Assembly (NCBI GenBank): GCA_031370745.1
Contig: JANMQX010000396.1
Span: 1-14,536, forward strand
From: JAENVT01 sp031370745
GTDB taxonomy: Bacteria > Actinomycetota > Acidimicrobiia > Acidimicrobiales > Ilumatobacteraceae
Length of the DNA stretch: 14,536 nt
Direction of reading: 5' to 3'
How positions within the stretch are numbered: the first letter of the stretch is position 1; every line of letters begins with the position of its first letter. A model generated the notes under the pieces. The model saw nothing but the letters and a program-made list of their open reading frames with translations. It did no database searches and had not been told where the DNA came from. Below are positions 6,933 through 14,017 of this stretch, piece after piece. The position numbers and the translations under genes are program-made.

Positions 6933-7615
6933 CCCGACCAGCCAGTCCGATCATCGACGGCGAGGTGCTCGACATCTGACAGCTTCGTGAGGCTGAACGT
7001 GTGGCCGTCGCCCAACTCGATCGAGGTCAATCGCGTGATCGAGGCGTGACCTGTGACGAAGCGATCCCATTCCCATGGCACCGGCTCGAGGCCCAACAGA
7101 TGGCACAACAGCACGCCGTTGGTGCCGGCGTGGGCGAAGATCGCAATTCGGCGCTCGGAATGGTCCATGTGCCAGACCGGAAGTGTTTGCTTGGTGCGGT
7201 AGACGCCGCGCGCCGCCAGGAACTCGGTCGCCCCGGCGCGGACCCGCTCGACAAAGTCGCGTGAGGGCTCGCCGCCGACAACCCCTTCCCAGCGCGCCGA
7301 GGCTGCCCGCGACCGCTCCTCCTCGTACGCTTTCCTGGCCAGTTCGGCAGGGCTGCCATGCCAGTTGGGCTCGCGGATCTCTTCGAGGAATGTTTCGATC
7401 ACCTCGCCGGCGCCACGCTTGGCCAACAGCGGCGCCGCGGTCATGCGCGGGCGCAGCAGTGGAGAGATGAGGATCTCGTCGAACTCCTCACCGTCGAGCG
7501 CTCCTGCAACGCACTCGGCCTGACGAAGCCCGCGTTCCGTCAGCGGAGGGTCGACGACATTGAGTCCATCACGCACCCATTCCGGTTCTCCGTGACGAAT
7601 GAGGACGATCTCCAT
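6929..7615 (-). CDS. Histidine phosphatase family protein (phosphoglycerate mutase-like), 228 aa
   Basis: Belongs to the histidine phosphatase superfamily, which uses a phospho-histidine intermediate. The N-terminal RHGE signature is at residues 7-10 (IVLIRHGEPEW), with His8 the presumed nucleophile. SPLLRPRMTA supplies the conserved phosphate-binding Arg. The second catalytic His lies in IFAHAGTNG, which departs slightly from the common SHGG motif. An internal segment rich in Ala, Arg and Glu replaces the typical lid. There is no signal peptide. The ATG is preceded by TATGAT, ending 9 nt upstream, without a Shine-Dalgarno. Its stop converges on the P450 stop, sharing CTAG. The substrate cannot be predicted: broad-specificity phosphatases and sugar-phosphate enzymes fall in this group. 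Confidence 0.9.
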   Translation of the reverse strand: MEIVLIRHGEPEWVRDGLNVVDPPLTERGLRQAECVAGALDGEEFDEILISPLLRPRMTAAPLLAKRGAGEVIETFLEEIREPNWHGSPAELARKAYEEERSRAASARWEGVVGGEPSRDFVERVRAGATEFLAARGVYRTKQTLPVWHMDHSERRIAIFAHAGTNGVLLCHLLGLEPVPWEWDRFVTGHASITRLTSIELGDGHTFSLTKLSDVEHLAVDDRTGWSG

Positions 7616-7624
7616 GGGTCACGG

Positions 7625-7630
7625 ATCATA
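7625..7630 (-). promoter_or_regulatory. Putative -10 box TATGAT for the histidine phosphatase
   Basis: Minus-strand TATGAT is one mismatch from TATAAT. It ends 9 nt before ATG 7615, giving a leader of only a few nucleotides or none. Confidence 0.5.
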
Positions 7631-7717
7631 GAGCGGGCTTCACCAGGAGTGCATATCAATGCGCGGGCCGGTCGGTGGAGCGAGCTGCTCCATCGGCAAC
7701 GACCATACGCCTGCGGG

Positions 7718-7723
7718 TAGCGT
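7718..7723 (+). promoter_or_regulatory. Putative -10 box TAGCGT for the DUF2510 gene
   Basis: TAGCGT ends 8 nt before GTG 7732. The same hexamer with the same spacing occurs before the DoxX gene and the acyltransferase gene. It supports GTG 7732 over in-frame codons further upstream. Confidence 0.5.
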
Positions 7724-7731
7724 TGCAGGGC

Positions 7732-8472
7732 GTGAACACCCCTGCCACCCCACCCGGCTGGCATCACGACCCGCTGGGACGCTACGAGTACCGGTACTTC
7801 AACGGCGTGCAATGGACGTCCGACGTCTCCGTCGACGGCCAACGATACGTCGACTCCCCGCCCGCTCAGATCGCGCCGCAGATCGGTCCGCGATGGGCAG
7901 CGCAGCACCGTTCGCGCGGCAAGGCAATCGCCGCGTTCGTACTCGGCATCTCTGCTGTGGGCGTCGGCTGGATCCCGTTCATCTTCGTGTTGGCGACCGG
8001 CGCGGCAATCGCCGCGATCGTGTTGGGTGTGCTCGGCCTGCAGGCTGCCCGGAGCCAAGACGGCTATGGACGAGGCTTCGCGGTAGCGGGCTTGGCGCTG
8101 TCACCGTTCGCGTTGGCAGCGTGCGTCGGAGGCTTCTTCTTCACCCAGGCCGTCGTGCGCGAGGTTCGAGGGTTCGCCAACCCTGGACCGAACGAGGTGT
8201 TCGTCGATCAACCCTGCGTGGTGGCCAATGGGACGGCAACGCTGCGCGGCAGGATTCACAACCTCGACGACCGCGTGCACGACTATCGCATCGTCGTCGA
8301 CTTCGACGACGGCACCAACCATCCACAAGCCGCAACTTCATCGGTACGAAACGTGCAGCCCGATGCGACCGCAACCTGGACCGTGTCTGCCCGGGCCACC
8401 GGAACCGCTGCCGAGTGCAGCGTCGCCAACGTTTTCGGTCCGCTTCCATTCGGCGTCGACCTACAGAGCTGA
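7732..8472 (+). CDS. DUF2510 / DUF4190-like multi-pass membrane protein with extracytoplasmic domain, 246 aa
   Basis: The N-terminus matches DUF2510, a short tryptophan-rich actinobacterial domain: PPGWHHDPLGRYEYRYFNG then VQWTSDV (residues 7-32). A DUF4190-like hydrophobic hairpin follows, with membrane segments at about 64-85, 87-104 and 116-138; GIS, VLGVLGL and the small loop DGYGRGFAVAGLAL are typical. Residues 140-246 form a soluble domain with two cysteines (QPCVV and AECSV) and a beta-rich pattern resembling an Ig-like or FxLYD-type fold, probably outside the membrane. Function is unknown; such proteins are often envelope components or partners of secretion systems. GTG 7732 is chosen from the -10 box spacing and because DUF2510 normally sits at the extreme N-terminus; TTG 7723 and a codon at 7675 are alternatives. 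It ends 1 nt before the converging ABC transporter stop. Confidence 0.85.
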   Translation: MNTPATPPGWHHDPLGRYEYRYFNGVQWTSDVSVDGQRYVDSPPAQIAPQIGPRWAAQHRSRGKAIAAFVLGISAVGVGWIPFIFVLATGAAIAAIVLGVLGLQAARSQDGYGRGFAVAGLALSPFALAACVGGFFFTQAVVREVRGFANPGPNEVFVDQPCVVANGTATLRGRIHNLDDRVHDYRIVVDFDDGTNHPQAATSSVRNVQPDATATWTVSARATGTAAECSVANVFGPLPFGVDLQS

Positions 8473-8473
8473 G

Positions 8474-10261
8474 CTACTGAGCTGAGGCGGTGGCCGCGAT
8501 CCACGCGTCGTACATCCTCGAATATGGTCCATTTGCCAGCAGCAGTTCGGCATGCGGGCCGTCCTCGACGAGGCGGCCGTGTTCGAGGACCATCACCCGA
8601 TCGGCGCGAGCCGCGGTGGAGAGCCGGTGAGCAATGGCGATCGTCGTGCGACCTGCCGCCAACTTGTCGAGGGCCCTGCCGATGCGCACCTCGGTGAGCG
8701 CGTCGACCGATGAAGTCGCTTCGTCGAGCACCAAGACATCGGGATCGACCAAGGAAGCCCTGACCAACGCGACGAGCTGACGCTCACCCGCAGAGAGTTG
8801 GTCTCCTCGCTGGCCGACCTGGGTGAACAGCCCATCGGGAAGTGTCTCCAGCCAATCGCTGAGGTCGAGTTCGACGATCGCCTGCTCGAGGTTTGGGATG
8901 CTCAACATCGGCCGGGCAAAACCAAGGTTGGCGGCGATGGTGCCGTCGAACAGAAATGGCTCCTGTGGAACCACGACGAGCCGTGTGCGCAACTCGTCGT
9001 TGGCGACCGCAGTCAGCGGCACACCACCGAGACGAACCGTGCCGATGATCGGATCCGCGAAGCGGGCGATCAGACGGCCGAGCGTGGTCTTGCCCGAACC
9101 GGTCTCGCCGACGAGTGCAACCTGCTGCCCAGCGGGGATCTCGGCGTTGACGTCGAACAAGACCGTTGCTTCGTCCTCGTCGCCGCGGCTGCGATAGCCG
9201 AAGGTGACGTTCTCGATGCTGACCCCCAGCATTCCCAGCGGCAGCGTGACCGGATGCGCCGGCTCGGGAGGCCCGATCGGGTTGTCGAGCACACCGAGCA
9301 CACGACGAAGCCCGGCCACAGCAGTCTGGGTCTGGTCGATCACCTCGGTGAACTCTGCGATGGGCTCGAGGAACCGGTAGGTCAGGAAGATGAATCCGAC
9401 AAGCGCGCCCGACGTCAGTCCGCTGCCAGGGCCGCGAATGACGCCAACACTGACGACAGCGGCGACGGTGAGCACACTGAAGACCTCGCCCGACGGGAAG
9501 AGGAACGCACCAATTGTGTTGGCCCGGATGAAAGCGTTGGAGCGCTGGTGGCTGGAACGTTTGGTCAACGTTGCGTAGTGGTCGCCGGCGCCGTAGGCCT
9601 GAAGTGTTTCCGAACCTGACACCACTTCGCTGACCGACGTGAGCACGTCGGCGTTGCGCGATCTGGCCGTGTCATAGGCCGCGACGAGATGGCGCTGCAC
9701 GCTGCGCAGCACGAACGCCAGCGGTGCGGCTGTCGCGAACGCGACGAGCGCCAATATCCAGTCGTAGGCCAGCATCACACCGGCCACCATCACCATCAAG
9801 GTGCCGTCGAGCAGCCACGCCAAGGCTCCCCACGAGAAGAACTGCGACAGCGTCTCGACGTCGCTCGTCACTCTGGCGACGAGCGCACCCTTTCGTTCCT
9901 CTCCATGGTCGGCAAGGCTCAGGCGATGGATGTGTTCGAACAACCGCACGCGCAGCGTGTACAAGGCCTCTTCGCTACGCCGACCGAGGCGCGCCACGGC
10001 GGTGCGCTGGGCGATCGTTGCGACGACGATCACGGCCAGGCCGATCAGACCGAGCACGGTGACCGCGCCGACATTGACCCTGTCTTTTTGTAGGCCGCGG
10101 TCGATCGCCTGCTGCACCAGGATCGGTACCACCACCCGGCCGCCGGAGCCGATCATGGCGAGGCCGAACGTTGCACCGATGCCTCGTCGCAATGCCGGGG
10201 CGGCATCGACACCCTTGCCGATCATCTGCACAGCCGTCCACCGGCTCTGTGGCTCGGTCAT
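8474..10261 (-). CDS. ABC exporter half-transporter with consensus catalytic site (TMD-NBD), 595 aa
   Basis: Fused membrane and ATPase domains in type IV exporter order: about six membrane helices in residues 25-310, then the nucleotide-binding domain. Walker A is GETGSGKTT (385-393), the Q-loop lies in VVVPQEPFLF, and Walker B VLVLDEATSS ends in the catalytic Glu514. The H-loop His545 is in AIAHRLST. The signature motif is LSAGE (489-493) rather than LSGGQ. Combined with its neighbour, this means its own Walker A/B pairs with the neighbour's good LSGGQ to form the active site. Its ATG overlaps the upstream gene's stop by 4 nt (ATGA), so the two subunits are translationally coupled and probably made in equal amounts. 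Substrate is unknown: drugs, lipids or peptides are all possible for this family. Confidence 0.95.
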   Translation of the reverse strand: MTEPQSRWTAVQMIGKGVDAAPALRRGIGATFGLAMIGSGGRVVVPILVQQAIDRGLQKDRVNVGAVTVLGLIGLAVIVVATIAQRTAVARLGRRSEEALYTLRVRLFEHIHRLSLADHGEERKGALVARVTSDVETLSQFFSWGALAWLLDGTLMVMVAGVMLAYDWILALVAFATAAPLAFVLRSVQRHLVAAYDTARSRNADVLTSVSEVVSGSETLQAYGAGDHYATLTKRSSHQRSNAFIRANTIGAFLFPSGEVFSVLTVAAVVSVGVIRGPGSGLTSGALVGFIFLTYRFLEPIAEFTEVIDQTQTAVAGLRRVLGVLDNPIGPPEPAHPVTLPLGMLGVSIENVTFGYRSRGDEDEATVLFDVNAEIPAGQQVALVGETGSGKTTLGRLIARFADPIIGTVRLGGVPLTAVANDELRTRLVVVPQEPFLFDGTIAANLGFARPMLSIPNLEQAIVELDLSDWLETLPDGLFTQVGQRGDQLSAGERQLVALVRASLVDPDVLVLDEATSSVDALTEVRIGRALDKLAAGRTTIAIAHRLSTAARADRVMVLEHGRLVEDGPHAELLLANGPYSRMYDAWIAATASAQ

Positions 10262-12105
10262 GGCAGCACCTCCACAACTTGCTCGGCGCGTTCATGCTCG
10301 AACGCCTCCATCAAGCGGCGGTACTCCGGCACCGAGATCAACAGGTCGTCGTGGCGCCCATGGGCCACGACTTGGCCGTCGGCCAGATACAAGACGTCGT
10401 CGGCCAAGGCGATGGTCGACGGACGCGACGCAACGGCAACGACTGTGGCGTCGCGCAAGGTGCCGCGAAGATTGGCCAACACTCGCGCCTCGGTTCCCGG
10501 ATCCAGTGAGGAGGTCGTATCGTCGAGCAGCAGGGCCACCGGTCGACCGACGAGGGCTCGCGCCAGCGCGATGCGTTGCCGCTGCCCGCCGCTGAGGCCG
10601 ACACCTCGTTCACCGACAATGGTGCTGAGACCGTCGGCAAAGTCGTCGACGAAACCTGCCTCGGAGGCGCGCAGCGCCGTTCGAATCTCGTCGTCACTGA
10701 CCTCTCGACCCATTGCCACGTTGTCGCGTACCGATCCGGCTAGCAGGAAGGGCTCCTGAAACACAAGCGCGCAACCCTGGTCAGGCACGGTGATGGACCC
10801 ATGATCGACGGCGATCAACCCGGCGATCAGGTGCAGCAACGTGGTCTTGCCCGAGCCGGTCGAACCGACGACGGCGACCGTGCGACCACCCGGGATCGTC
10901 GCCTCGACACCGCGCAGCACCTCGCGGCTGCTGTCGTGGTCGTAGGTGACGTTGTGCAGCTCGATGCTGTTGCTCGGATGACGTCGCAGCGTGAGCGCGG
11001 GATCGGACATGAGTGGTTGGTCGAGCAACTCGCGGATGCGGTTCCAACCGGCGATGGAGTACGGCAGTTCTGACAACGCAAAGCCGATGAGGCGCAACGG
11101 GAACACCAGCAGCGTGAAGAGGTAGATGAAGCTGGTGAGCTCGCCAATGGTCATCGCCCCGCTGCGCACGCGGTACGCGCCGGCAACCAGAAGGAAGATG
11201 TTGACGATCGTGGGCACACCGTCGAGCAATGCCTCGAACGTGCTGCGCAGGTTGATCGCCCCGAGCCGGGCATTTCGCAACCGGGAAGCGATCACCGACA
11301 GGCGGTCCGTCTCGCGACTCTCGGCGCCGAACGACTTGACAACGGTGACACCGTCGAAGCTCTCGTGAACAGCCTCGCTGAGCTTGCCGAGCTCTTCTTG
11401 AGCGGCGTCGTAGAACTTGTCGACTCGTCGCTGATACGTGAGGTTGAGCGCGATCAGCAGCGGGAATACCGCCACCGCCGCGAGGCCCAGCCAGATGTCG
11501 GTGATCAACAGCCACACCGCTGCGAGTACCAGCATCAGCACGACGCTCGATGCAAACGGCAGCGGGTTCAACACGTGAGTCGCGGCCTCGGCGTCGACGC
11601 CGGCGCGGGTGATGATGTCGCCCGTTCGCTGTTGCCGATGCCATGGCACGGGCTGCGCGACGACACGCTCGATGACCTCTGCGGTCAGGGACTCGGTCAC
11701 ACGCCAGGCAGTGCGTCCCGCCCACATGCGCCGGCCCACCACGCCGACGGCACGAACGACGCCGACGATGACCAAGAGCCCGAGGGTGCCGACAACCCGC
11801 CGGGTGGTGACGTGTCCAACGTCGAACCGCGGCACGATGACCTTGTCGATGATGAGGCGGACGACGACGGACGAGAACACTGTGCACGCCGCGTATACCG
11901 CTGCACAGCCGACGGCGGTGAAGAACAGCCGCTTGTGGTGCCGTAAAAGGCCGCGAATCAACCGGAATGCTTGAGTGAGACGACTGGCGTCGGCCGCGAC
12001 GATGGTGACGTCGCCCCGCTTGGGCACCCTGCTGGGCGCCTTGCCCACTGTGTTCCGAGCACCGTTGCCGGCACCGTCGTTGGTGTCGTCGTTGACACCG
12101 GCCAT
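10258..12105 (-). CDS. ABC exporter half-transporter with degenerate catalytic site (TMD-NBD), 615 aa
   Basis: Partner subunit of a heterodimeric ABC exporter. After a polar N-terminal tail (about 40 residues rich in Asn, Asp and Gly) come about six membrane helices and an ATPase domain. Numbered from ATG 12105, Walker A is GSTGSGKTT (414-422), the signature LSGGQ is intact (504-508), but Walker B reads ALLLDDTTSSLD with Asp529 in place of the catalytic Glu. The H-loop His is replaced by Ser560 (VASRPST). Such changes mark the non-hydrolysing site of heterodimeric exporters such as TM287/288 or BmrCD. The start is uncertain: ATG 12168 would add 21 residues, but that stretch has low GC3 (tat, ata, gaa, cca, aat) and no ribosome binding site, so I prefer 12105. 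It overlaps the downstream subunit by ATGA. Confidence 0.93.
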   Translation of the reverse strand: MAGVNDDTNDGAGNGARNTVGKAPSRVPKRGDVTIVAADASRLTQAFRLIRGLLRHHKRLFFTAVGCAAVYAACTVFSSVVVRLIIDKVIVPRFDVGHVTTRRVVGTLGLLVIVGVVRAVGVVGRRMWAGRTAWRVTESLTAEVIERVVAQPVPWHRQQRTGDIITRAGVDAEAATHVLNPLPFASSVVLMLVLAAVWLLITDIWLGLAAVAVFPLLIALNLTYQRRVDKFYDAAQEELGKLSEAVHESFDGVTVVKSFGAESRETDRLSVIASRLRNARLGAINLRSTFEALLDGVPTIVNIFLLVAGAYRVRSGAMTIGELTSFIYLFTLLVFPLRLIGFALSELPYSIAGWNRIRELLDQPLMSDPALTLRRHPSNSIELHNVTYDHDSSREVLRGVEATIPGGRTVAVVGSTGSGKTTLLHLIAGLIAVDHGSITVPDQGCALVFQEPFLLAGSVRDNVAMGREVSDDEIRTALRASEAGFVDDFADGLSTIVGERGVGLSGGQRQRIALARALVGRPVALLLDDTTSSLDPGTEARVLANLRGTLRDATVVAVASRPSTIALADDVLYLADGQVVAHGRHDDLLISVPEYRRLMEAFEHERAEQVVEVLP

Positions 12106-12185
12106 GGCCGAATTCACGTGCAGTGGTTCTATCAGAGCGACCCGGCTCTCCACCCAGGAATATGCCATCTCGACGGATGGTGCCG

Positions 12186-12191
12186 TAGCGT
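12186..12191 (+). promoter_or_regulatory. Putative -10 box TAGCGT for the DoxX gene
   Basis: TAGCGT ends 8 nt before GTG 12200, identical in sequence and spacing to the boxes before 7732 (+) and 13913 (-). It lies in the divergent gap beside the ABC exporter operon. Confidence 0.5.
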
Positions 12192-12199
12192 TGAGCCCC

Positions 12200-12703
12200 G
12201 TGAATCAGTTCAACGCCGGCCTTCTGATCCTGCGTGCAGTGTTCGGACTGTTCCTCGCGTACCACGGCTACAACAAGTTCTTCGGCCCTGGCGGGCTCAG
12301 CGGAACGGCCACGTGGTTCGAGGCCATCGGTATGCGCTGGCCGCGCTGGCAGGCCCGGCTTGCAGCGACAACAGAGGTCGGCAGCGGCGTGTTGATGGCA
12401 CTCGGCTTTCTCACTCCGCTGGCCGCTGCGGGGATGATGGGAGTGATGATCGTCGCCATCGTCGTCGCGCACTGGAACGTCGGATTCTTCATCTTCAAAG
12501 AGGGTCAGGGCTGGGAGTACTGCGCTTCGATCGCGGTGACCGCATTCGTCATCGCCATGCTCGGTCCGGGGCGTTGGTCGCTCGACCGTGCGGCTGGAAT
12601 CAACTGGCACGGCTGGACCGGCGCCGTCGTCGCCGCATTCGCCGGCATTGGCGGCGCACTGACTCAGCTGGCGATCAGCTATCGCCTGCGGAAGCCATCG
12701 TGA
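12200..12703 (+). CDS. DoxX family integral membrane protein, 167 aa
   Basis: A small polytopic membrane protein of the DoxX family. The N-terminus carries the hallmark segment LRAVFGLFLAYHGYNKFFG (residues 11-29). Four to five hydrophobic helices are visible: about 5-24, 50-66, 68-88, 106-122 and 138-160. DoxX proteins are poorly defined; in mycobacteria one is linked to a membrane redox complex with superoxide dismutase, but nothing here confirms such a role. GTG 12200 is chosen because TAGCGT lies 8 nt upstream and the protein then begins just before the first helix; TTG 12191 would add three residues. Its TGA overlaps the GTG of the next gene (GTGA), implying translational coupling with that membrane protein. 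Confidence 0.85.
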   Translation: MNQFNAGLLILRAVFGLFLAYHGYNKFFGPGGLSGTATWFEAIGMRWPRWQARLAATTEVGSGVLMALGFLTPLAAAGMMGVMIVAIVVAHWNVGFFIFKEGQGWEYCASIAVTAFVIAMLGPGRWSLDRAAGINWHGWTGAVVAAFAGIGGALTQLAISYRLRKPS

Positions 12704-13260
12704 TCGAGACAGCAGTTGCTGCTCCCGGGCGAAAGCAACGGCGTTGGGTGACAGCGGTCCTGGTGCTGATCTGCAGTCTGATCGCGGCGATGTGGGTGTA
12801 TGCGTTCGGCTTCGCGACGAAAGAAGGGGTCTACTTCGTCACCGACAAGGGCTGGCGAACTTCGGCTGATCACATCTGTGCGAGCGCCGAGCGGCGACGG
12901 CTGGCTCTCCAGGACACGACGCAGGGCTACATCACCAATCCGACCCATGCCCAGATGATCCAGCGCGCCGACATCGTCGATCACGCCACCGACATCCTCG
13001 AGGGAATGCTCGACGACGTCGCTGCGTTGCCGCTGGCCGGCGACAAGGACCGCGAGCGCGTCACGGTCTTCATGAAGTACTACCGCGAGATCATCGGCGA
13101 CCGCAGGGCATACACCGCCCGGTTGCGCGCGTTCGACCTCGAGCCGTACCGAGAGTCGTTGGTGAACGGCAGCCCGGTGACGAACACGGTCATCGACTTC
13201 ACCACCGGAAATGCAATCACGCACTGCATGCCGCCAGGCGAACTCGGCGGCGACGTTTGA
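12700..13260 (+). CDS. Hypothetical single-pass membrane protein with extracytoplasmic domain, 186 aa
   Basis: I do not recognise the family. GTG 12700 overlaps the DoxX stop by 4 nt (GTGA). After a basic N-terminal stretch (PGRKQRRW, residues 9-16) comes one hydrophobic helix (about 17-38), giving a predicted cytoplasmic N-terminus and outside C-terminus. The soluble part is largely helical and charged (DIVDHATDILEGMLDDVAAL, then KYYREIIGDRRAYTARLRAF). It has two cysteines far apart, Cys60 (SADHICAS) and Cys176 (ITHCMPPGEL), which could form a disulfide. Coupling with DoxX suggests a partner role in the same membrane complex. The reading frame remains open upstream through the DoxX gene, but that part is the out-of-frame shadow of DoxX. 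Confidence 0.83.
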   Translation: MIETAVAAPGRKQRRWVTAVLVLICSLIAAMWVYAFGFATKEGVYFVTDKGWRTSADHICASAERRRLALQDTTQGYITNPTHAQMIQRADIVDHATDILEGMLDDVAALPLAGDKDRERVTVFMKYYREIIGDRRAYTARLRAFDLEPYRESLVNGSPVTNTVIDFTTGNAITHCMPPGELGGDV

Positions 13261-13261
13261 T

Positions 13262-13290
13262 CTGGGTCTTCTGACTAACGCCGTACCCAG
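13262..13290. terminator. Weak inverted repeat between converging genes
   Basis: CTGGGT (13262-13267) can pair with ACCCAG (13285-13290) around a 17-nt loop at the convergent ends of the membrane protein and acyltransferase genes. The stem is only 6 bp with no T-tract, so a terminator role is tentative. Confidence 0.25.
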
Positions 13291-13913
13291 CCCTCGCCGT
13301 CGACGTACCGGCGGATCACCGTGGCCGGTGCACCGGCAGCAACGCAGTAGTCGGGCAGCTCGCCGGTCACCACCGAGTTCGCTCCGACCGTGACGTGGCG
13401 GCCGATCCGGGCACCTGGCAACACGACGGTCCCGACGCCGAGCCACGCCCCGTCCCCGATCACCACCGGCAGCTCGGGCATTGTCTGCGCCGAGATCGGA
13501 CGGCTGATGTCTTCGTAGCCGTGGTTCTGGTCGGTGATGTAGACGTTGTGGCCGGTCCACACGTCGTTCCCGATGTCGATCGACAGATGGCCGACGATCC
13601 CGCTGCCTTTGCCGATCAAGCACCGATCGCCAATGCGCACGACTGACTCGGTCAGACACTGCTGGCCGGGCATCATCCCCGCCGACAACGTGACGTCAGG
13701 GCCGATCATCGTGCCCGCACCGATGTGGATGTACTGCTCGTTGAAGATCGCGTTCGCCGGAAAACAGATGATGCTGTTGTCGCCGAACCTTCCGAATCGC
13801 CGGCCGGCCGCGCTGCGCGGCCCGATCGCCCCCCACCAGCTGATCCGCTTCCACGCTGAGCGCACGGCGGCTCCGCACAATTCGTAGGTTGTGCCGCGCA
13901 GCCGGTCCCGCAT
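13275..13913 (-). CDS. Acyltransferase with left-handed beta-helix (hexapeptide repeats), 212 aa
   Basis: CoA-dependent O-acyl/acetyltransferase of the hexapeptide-repeat type (LbetaH fold, usually a trimer). Repeats of the form [LIV]-G-x-x-x-x are seen in IHIGAGTMIGPDVTLSAG, then VRIGDRCLIGKGSGIVGHLS, and near the end VVIGDGAWLGVGTVVLPGAR. The loop TDQNHGYEDISRPI carries the likely catalytic His, as in the maltose/WbbJ-type group. The end AGAPATVIRRY is typical of this family. I place the start at ATG 13913 because a TAGCGT -10 box ends 8 nt upstream and the protein then begins MRDRLRGTTYEL. The frame is open further upstream to 14051, but this would run across the promoter region and into the divergent gene. 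The target is probably a cell-surface sugar or lipid, which is inferred from family only. Confidence 0.9.
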   Translation of the reverse strand: MRDRLRGTTYELCGAAVRSAWKRISWWGAIGPRSAAGRRFGRFGDNSIICFPANAIFNEQYIHIGAGTMIGPDVTLSAGMMPGQQCLTESVVRIGDRCLIGKGSGIVGHLSIDIGNDVWTGHNVYITDQNHGYEDISRPISAQTMPELPVVIGDGAWLGVGTVVLPGARIGRHVTVGANSVVTGELPDYCVAAGAPATVIRRYVDGEGWVRR

Positions 13914-13921
13914 CGCTCGGC

Positions 13922-13927
13922 ACGCTA
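13922..13927 (-). promoter_or_regulatory. Putative -10 box TAGCGT for the acyltransferase gene
   Basis: On the minus strand TAGCGT ends 8 nt before ATG 13913, the third identical box in the window with this spacing. CTTTTG 17 nt further upstream could be a poor -35. Confidence 0.5.
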
Positions 13928-13954
13928 TCTGCCGACCCGCTCGCCAAAAGCCGT

Positions 13955-13960
13955 TAGCAT
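13955..13960 (+). promoter_or_regulatory. Putative -10 box TAGCAT for the phosphatidyltransferase gene
   Basis: CGTTAGCAT here repeats the sequence at the -10 box of the DAHP synthase gene (1018-1026). Transcription from it would start near 13967 and give a leader of about 50 nt that contains the hairpin at 13972-13998 and the Shine-Dalgarno at 14004. Confidence 0.4.
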
Positions 13961-13971
13961 GAAGGCTCCAG

Positions 13972-13998
13972 CGGGTGGCGACGCAGGAAAGCCACCCG
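13972..13998 (+). promoter_or_regulatory. 5'-leader hairpin upstream of the phosphatidyltransferase
   Basis: CGGGTGGC (13972-13979) and GCCACCCG (13991-13998) form a perfect 8-bp GC-rich stem with an 11-nt loop. It ends 5 nt before the Shine-Dalgarno GAGGAG. It could tune translation or protect the mRNA 5' end. I do not recognise it as a known riboswitch class. Confidence 0.5.
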
Positions 13999-14003
13999 AC
14001 CAC

Positions 14004-14009
14004 GAGGAG
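14004..14009 (+). promoter_or_regulatory. Shine-Dalgarno GAGGAG fixing the start at ATG 14018
   Basis: A strong GAGGAG lies 8 nt before ATG 14018. It rules out the in-frame GTG at 14009, which overlaps it, and makes this one of the few clearly leadered genes in the window. Confidence 0.8.
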
Positions 14010-14017
14010 TGTTGTCG

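Noticed and set aside
8466..8486. Direct repeat GAGCTGAG at 8466-8473 and 8479-8486 at the convergent gene ends
   Set aside because: Only 8 bp, short spacing and no stem of terminator quality; probably chance around the two stop codons.
10781..12610. Long minus-strand open frame (609 codons) overlapping the ABC exporter gene
   Set aside because: Arg/His-rich, low-complexity translation out of frame with the conserved ABC domains; typical shadow in GC-rich DNA.
12679..13659. 326-codon minus-strand frame across the membrane protein and acyltransferase
   Set aside because: Spans two supported genes on opposite strands, is Arg/Asp-rich and has no domain signature.
13972..13998. Possible c-di-GMP or other known riboswitch before the phosphatidyltransferase
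   Set aside because: A GACGCA...AAAGCCACC stretch loosely recalls GEMM, but the required second helix and conserved junction are not visible; kept only as an unassigned hairpin.
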